From Pandoraea terrigena (GTDB lineage: Bacteria > Pseudomonadota > Gammaproteobacteria > Burkholderiales > Burkholderiaceae), in NCBI RefSeq assembly GCF_902459705.1, contig NZ_CABPRU010000001.1:310001-374000 (forward strand): a stretch of DNA of 64,000 bases. Reading direction: 5' to 3'. The translations under genes were made by a program, and so were the position numbers. Positions 63,342-64,000 of this stretch are shown piece by piece. Positions within the stretch are counted from its first letter, which is position 1, and each line of letters starts with the position of its first letter. The notes beneath the pieces are model-generated. The model was not told the origin of the DNA. It did not search any database and was given only the letters and a program-made list of their open reading frames with translations.

Positions 63342-64000
63342 CGGTCGGACTCACAGGGAAAGGCGAATTGCCGTCGGTGGCGCCGTCGGACGTACGGGAA
63401 GGGGCATGACCGTGATGATCGTCGTGGGCGTGCGTGTGAGCGCAATCGGGGCCATGCACGTGACCCGTCGAGGGATCGTGATGGCACCCCGGGCCGTGAA
63501 CGTGACCGTGATCATGATCGTGCCCGTGATCATGGTCATGGTCGTGCGCATGTCCATGATGCTCGTGGAACACGCGTTGGGCGAGCGCCATGTCCTCGGC
63601 GAAGGTTGCATCGTGACCGTGCTTGTGTCCGCCGCCATAAGCGCCCGCTTCGGGTTCGAACGGCATCAGCGCTTCGGCAACGTCGACGTCGAGTCGCAGC
63701 AACATGTCGCGCAGCACCGGATCGTATTCGAGCTTGAGATAGCCATCGCCCACTTCGACCGGGGTATGCCGGTTGCCGAGGTGGTACGCCGCGCGCGTCA
63801 GCGCGAGCGGCGTGGCGGCTGTCACGAGCAGCACCGTCTCCGGGGCGGCTTCCACGCGAATGAGGCCGCCGTCATCCGCCACGAGCCCATCGCCGCCGCG
63901 CAGAACGGTGCCGCGCGGCAGGAACAGGGCGACGTCTTCGCCGGTGTCCAGCGTGGCGCGCAGGCGGCTCTTGCTGCGCGCATCGAACGGCAGCACGAGC
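63310..64000 (-). CDS. ureE: urease accessory nickel chaperone UreE (5' end beyond right edge)
   Basis: Ni-binding metallochaperone. 229 codons are visible. [17 protein letters not shown] shows that the GTG at 63996 is an internal Val and that the N-terminus is off the edge. The peptide-binding domain ([13 protein letters not shown]) is followed by a C-terminal His-rich tail of about 75 residues ([18 protein letters not shown] and more, with two CHH/CAH units), much longer than in Klebsiella UreE. The tail overlaps ureF by 32 bases. Confidence 0.93.
   Translation of the reverse strand, partial: LVLPFDARSKSRLRATLDTGEDVALFLPRGTVLRGGDGLVADDGGLIRVEAAPETVLLVTAATPLALTRAAYHLGNRHTPVEVGDGYLKLEYDPVLRDMLLRLDVDVAEALMPFEPEAGAYGGGHKHGHDATFAEDMALAQRVFHEHHGHAHDHDHDHGHDHDHGHVHGPGCHHDPSTGHVHGPDCAHTHAHDDHHGHAPSRTSDGATDGNSPFPVSPTDDGKSGQPSH

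Noticed and set aside
63310-63996. UreE starting at the GTG at 63996
   Set aside because: The codon is an internal Val in [12 protein letters not shown], conserved in UreE; the true start is beyond the right edge.

Overview
The window is GC-rich, gene-dense chromosomal DNA of a betaproteobacterium in the Burkholderiaceae. Gene content and gene order look most like Pandoraea; this is from memory, as no search was run. Supporting signs are the divergent metK/lpxL pair, dapF-DUF484-xerC, hslVU, metX-metW, an SAH riboswitch before ahcY with metF downstream, and a RegB/RegA-type sensor pair. I see no insertion sequence, prophage, CRISPR array, rRNA or tRNA. Many operons are coupled by 4-base ATGA/GTGA overlaps.

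Layout. 1-5.8 kb: metK (cut by the left edge, minus strand), lpxL, dapF, DUF484, xerC and an RlmI-type methyltransferase. 5.8-12.5 kb: a likely zinc-homeostasis region with a DMT permease, a Zur-like Fur protein, a CobW-type GTPase with a His-rich insert, a one-cysteine DksA, a small His-rich protein and a ZnuD-like TonB receptor. Near-identical palindromes (TGCAAC-N3-GTTGCA) lie before the Fur gene and before the His-rich gene. 12.7-19.7 kb: hslVU, a RegB/RegA pair, a copper chaperone, argB and a diphthamide-synthase-like ATPase.

19.7-41.4 kb is a catabolic island for lignin-type aromatic acids. A LysR regulator is divergent from a benzoylformate-decarboxylase-like ThDP enzyme, an aldehyde dehydrogenase and an MHS permease. 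Then come vanA-vanB with a GntR regulator, a two-gene ring-cleavage dioxygenase (beta then alpha), an unusual LysR protein with two DNA-binding domains, a branched-chain-type ABC importer, the 4-oxalomesaconate enzymes (hydratase, aldolase, tautomerase), two accessory enzymes and a porin. No carboxy-hydroxymuconate-semialdehyde dehydrogenase or pyrone dicarboxylate hydrolase is present. The set is therefore complete for gallate or 3-O-methylgallate, but incomplete for protocatechuate.

41.6-54 kb holds the methionine/SAM cycle: metX-metW behind a SAM-II-type riboswitch with an extra hairpin, and ahcY behind an SAH riboswitch followed by a holin-like protein, tlyA and metF. Between them lie slmA (just upstream of metX), ampG, xthA and a LysR/lrgAB module. 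The metK leader at the left edge carries a second, more divergent SAM-II-like fold. 54-64 kb: a dipeptide-type ABC operon (dppABCDF) ending in a TraB/GumN protein, a ParE-type toxin-antitoxin pair, and urease accessory genes ureG-ureF-ureE on the minus strand, ureE being cut by the right edge.
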